This document shows, in pieces, positions 5,626 through 6,434 of a DNA stretch of 6,434 bases. Position 1 is the first letter of the stretch. Every line of letters starts with the position of its first letter. The notes below the pieces were generated by a model. It made no database searches. It was given only the letters and a program-made list of their open reading frames with translations, and was not told the origin of the DNA. This DNA is from Candidatus Heimdallarchaeota archaeon. GTDB taxonomy: Archaea > Asgardarchaeota > Heimdallarchaeia > Heimdallarchaeales > Kariarchaeaceae. The DNA lies in NCBI GenBank assembly GCA_022574115.1, contig JACZSS010000170.1:1-6434 (forward strand). Reading direction: 5' to 3'. Made by a program: the position numbers and the translations under genes.

Positions 5626-5631
5626 TTTTTT
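5626..5631 (+). terminator. T6 run ending the vps4-vps25-surface protein unit
   Basis: A T6 run within an AT-rich stretch begins 14 bases after the surface protein stop and overlaps the stop codon of the convergent vps22 gene. It is a plausible archaeal T-rich terminator. The convergent spacing is only 18 bases, so the two 3' ends probably overlap. Confidence 0.35.
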
Positions 5632-6259
5632 ATTCACCTAGACTTGGAAACCAATATTTTGTTCCTTCTTGATACGAATCATCCTTCAAAACTAATCCCT
5701 GCTTCATCAATTCATCAAGAACTCTAGTTGCCCGTTCTGGAACCCAAGTAGTATCTAGGATGAGTTTTTCTTTGGTAATAAAACCTTTTCTAGAGGCGAG
5801 ATCAAATACGATTTCCTGATCTTCGGACAACTCAATTGAGATAAATTCGGCAATAAGAACCTCAGAGGTTAATTTGCGTGTTGGTTGAATCAGTTGTGAA
5901 TCAACTAAAATCTTTAGAGACTTGATCACATCTTTCGGGGGAACAATTTTACCAGGTCTTGATTTGTTAATCTTTAATACTAATTCTGCTACTGACATGA
6001 GTCCGCCCATGTTGGCTTTTGCATCTTTACCAAGCTCCAAGATTTCATTTGCCAGTTGATCAAAATATCCTTTGGAACGTAGTCTATCCATCAATGAGGG
6101 AGCTTCCTTCCATTCATAAACCCCAATTTCAGGTGGGAGACCTAATTCTTCACGCAACTGAGATATTTTTTCGTATTGCTCTTTATTCTTAGAAATTTCT
6201 TTTCCATGTTTCTTCTCTATGCGGAGGTGTGGTCGCTGCTCGGGAAAAGCAAAAGCCAT
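5630..6259 (-). CDS. vps22: ESCRT-II subunit, Vps22/36-like (EAP30 domain)
   Basis: EAP30-family proteins form the core of ESCRT-II with Vps25. This 209-residue protein has an N-terminal charged helix (about 15-40) and an EAP30 core. The core includes the segment G-Y-F-D-Q-L-A-N-E-I-L-E-L (64-76), the family motif N-M-G-G-L-M-S (83-89) that matches the eukaryotic 'NGGL' turn, and a winged helix to about 140. A second winged helix follows (about 142-206), with W-x-P-E-R-A-x-R-V-L-D-E-L (172-184) and the ending Y-W-F-P-S-L (202-207) typical of Vps22/SNF8. It lacks the GLUE domain of Vps36 and most resembles Vps22; Asgard archaea are thought to use a single Vps22/36 type. The start ATG has only a weak purine stretch (GAGAGG) directly before it. 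It converges on the surface protein gene, and its 5' side abuts a broken transporter gene, so its promoter is not evident. Confidence 0.92.
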   Translation of the reverse strand: MAFAFPEQRPHLRIEKKHGKEISKNKEQYEKISQLREELGLPPEIGVYEWKEAPSLMDRLRSKGYFDQLANEILELGKDAKANMGGLMSVAELVLKINKSRPGKIVPPKDVIKSLKILVDSQLIQPTRKLTSEVLIAEFISIELSEDQEIVFDLASRKGFITKEKLILDTTWVPERATRVLDELMKQGLVLKDDSYQEGTKYWFPSLGE

Positions 6260-6271
6260 GCCTCTCGAAGA

Positions 6272-6434
6272 TCAAGCCGCCACAATAATCTTAAGTTCTT
6301 TTCCATTAACCCCACCAGCATTATTTATCTCTTCAATTGCAAGATTTGCTATTTTTTGTAAAGGAATCCCATAAGCAGCAGCATCTCCTGTTAAGGGAAA
6401 TATTACACCTATAAGGATTGGTTCTTTTGTCTCT
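6272..6434 (-). pseudogene. Truncated substrate-binding protein of a branched-chain amino-acid-type ABC transporter (LivK/Peripla_BP_6), 5' end outside window
   Basis: Read from the window edge on the minus strand, 53 residues precede a TGA at 6274-6272. They match the start of the mature binding domain in this family: I-L-I-G-V-I-F-P-L-T-G (6-16), then D-A-A-A-Y-G (17-22), A-I-E-E-I-N-N-A-G-G-V-N-G-K (32-45) and L-K-I-I-V (47-51). Family members have roughly 350-400 residues, so nearly all of the protein is missing after the first strand-helix-strand unit. The sequence just after the TGA does not resume the family in the two frames I translated. The stop is in frame with, and only 12 bases from, the vps22 ATG. 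This is either a real gene remnant at a rearrangement junction or a contig chimera. The signal peptide would lie beyond the window. Confidence 0.72.

Noticed and set aside
6176..6361. Plus-strand 61-residue open frame at the right end
   Set aside because: It runs antisense to vps22 and to the binding-protein fragment, both recognised by motifs.
6257..6434. LivK-Vps22 natural fusion protein read through the TGA
   Set aside because: TGA is a normal stop in archaea, no selenocysteine or pyrrolysine context is visible, and a periplasmic binding domain on a cytosolic ESCRT subunit makes little sense; truncation or chimera is simpler.
1..6434. tRNA, rRNA, CRISPR array, phage or plasmid genes
   Set aside because: No cloverleaf, repeat-spacer pattern, integrase, transposase or replication gene was found in either strand by eye.

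Overview
The window is AT-rich and gene-dense. It carries a compact set of eukaryote-like ESCRT membrane-remodelling genes next to an archaeal transcription factor, TFE. ESCRT-III subunits of both eukaryotic classes, a Vps4 ATPase with an MIT domain, and ESCRT-II subunits (Vps25 and an EAP30/Vps22 protein) together are known from Asgard archaea. Archaeal-type TATA elements, a T-run terminator and a cell-surface protein with an archaeal-style C-terminal anchor fit this. I infer an Asgard archaeon, probably from a metagenome contig; the sequence alone does not tell me the lineage (Loki-, Thor-, Heimdall- etc.).

Layout. (1) 2-127 (+): end of a V4R-domain sensor gene, followed by a T8 terminator. 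(2) 224-496 (+): a 90-residue coiled-coil protein with a Gly/Pro tail, of unknown function. (3) 673-1188 (+): TFE alpha. (4) 2490-1192 (-): two ESCRT-III genes, Vps2/24/46-like then Vps20/32/60-like, 6 bases apart. They converge on tfe with only 3 bases between the stops. (5) 2491-2676: a 186-bp divergent promoter region with an 11-bp perfect inverted repeat around the vps4 TATA box. (6) 2677-5611 (+): vps4, vps25 and a secreted metalloprotease-like surface protein in one tight run. (7) 6259-5630 (-): a Vps22/36-like ESCRT-II gene. Just upstream of it, in the same frame, is a broken piece of a branched-chain amino-acid-type substrate-binding protein gene running off the window edge. No gene-free stretch exceeds 300 bases.

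Working model. By family knowledge, ESCRT-II (Vps25 plus the EAP30 protein) would nucleate filaments, the two ESCRT-III subunits would co-polymerise on membranes, and Vps4 would disassemble them. The sequence supports the last link: Vps4 has an MIT domain and the Vps2/24/46-like subunit ends in an MIM1-like helix. The upstream ESCRT-I and ubiquitin components are not in this window. The most novel items are the ESCRT-linked surface protein with an HDxxH site, the truncated binding-protein gene abutting vps22, the small coiled-coil protein with a G8 tract, the N-terminal extension of Vps25, and the dyad in the divergent promoter.
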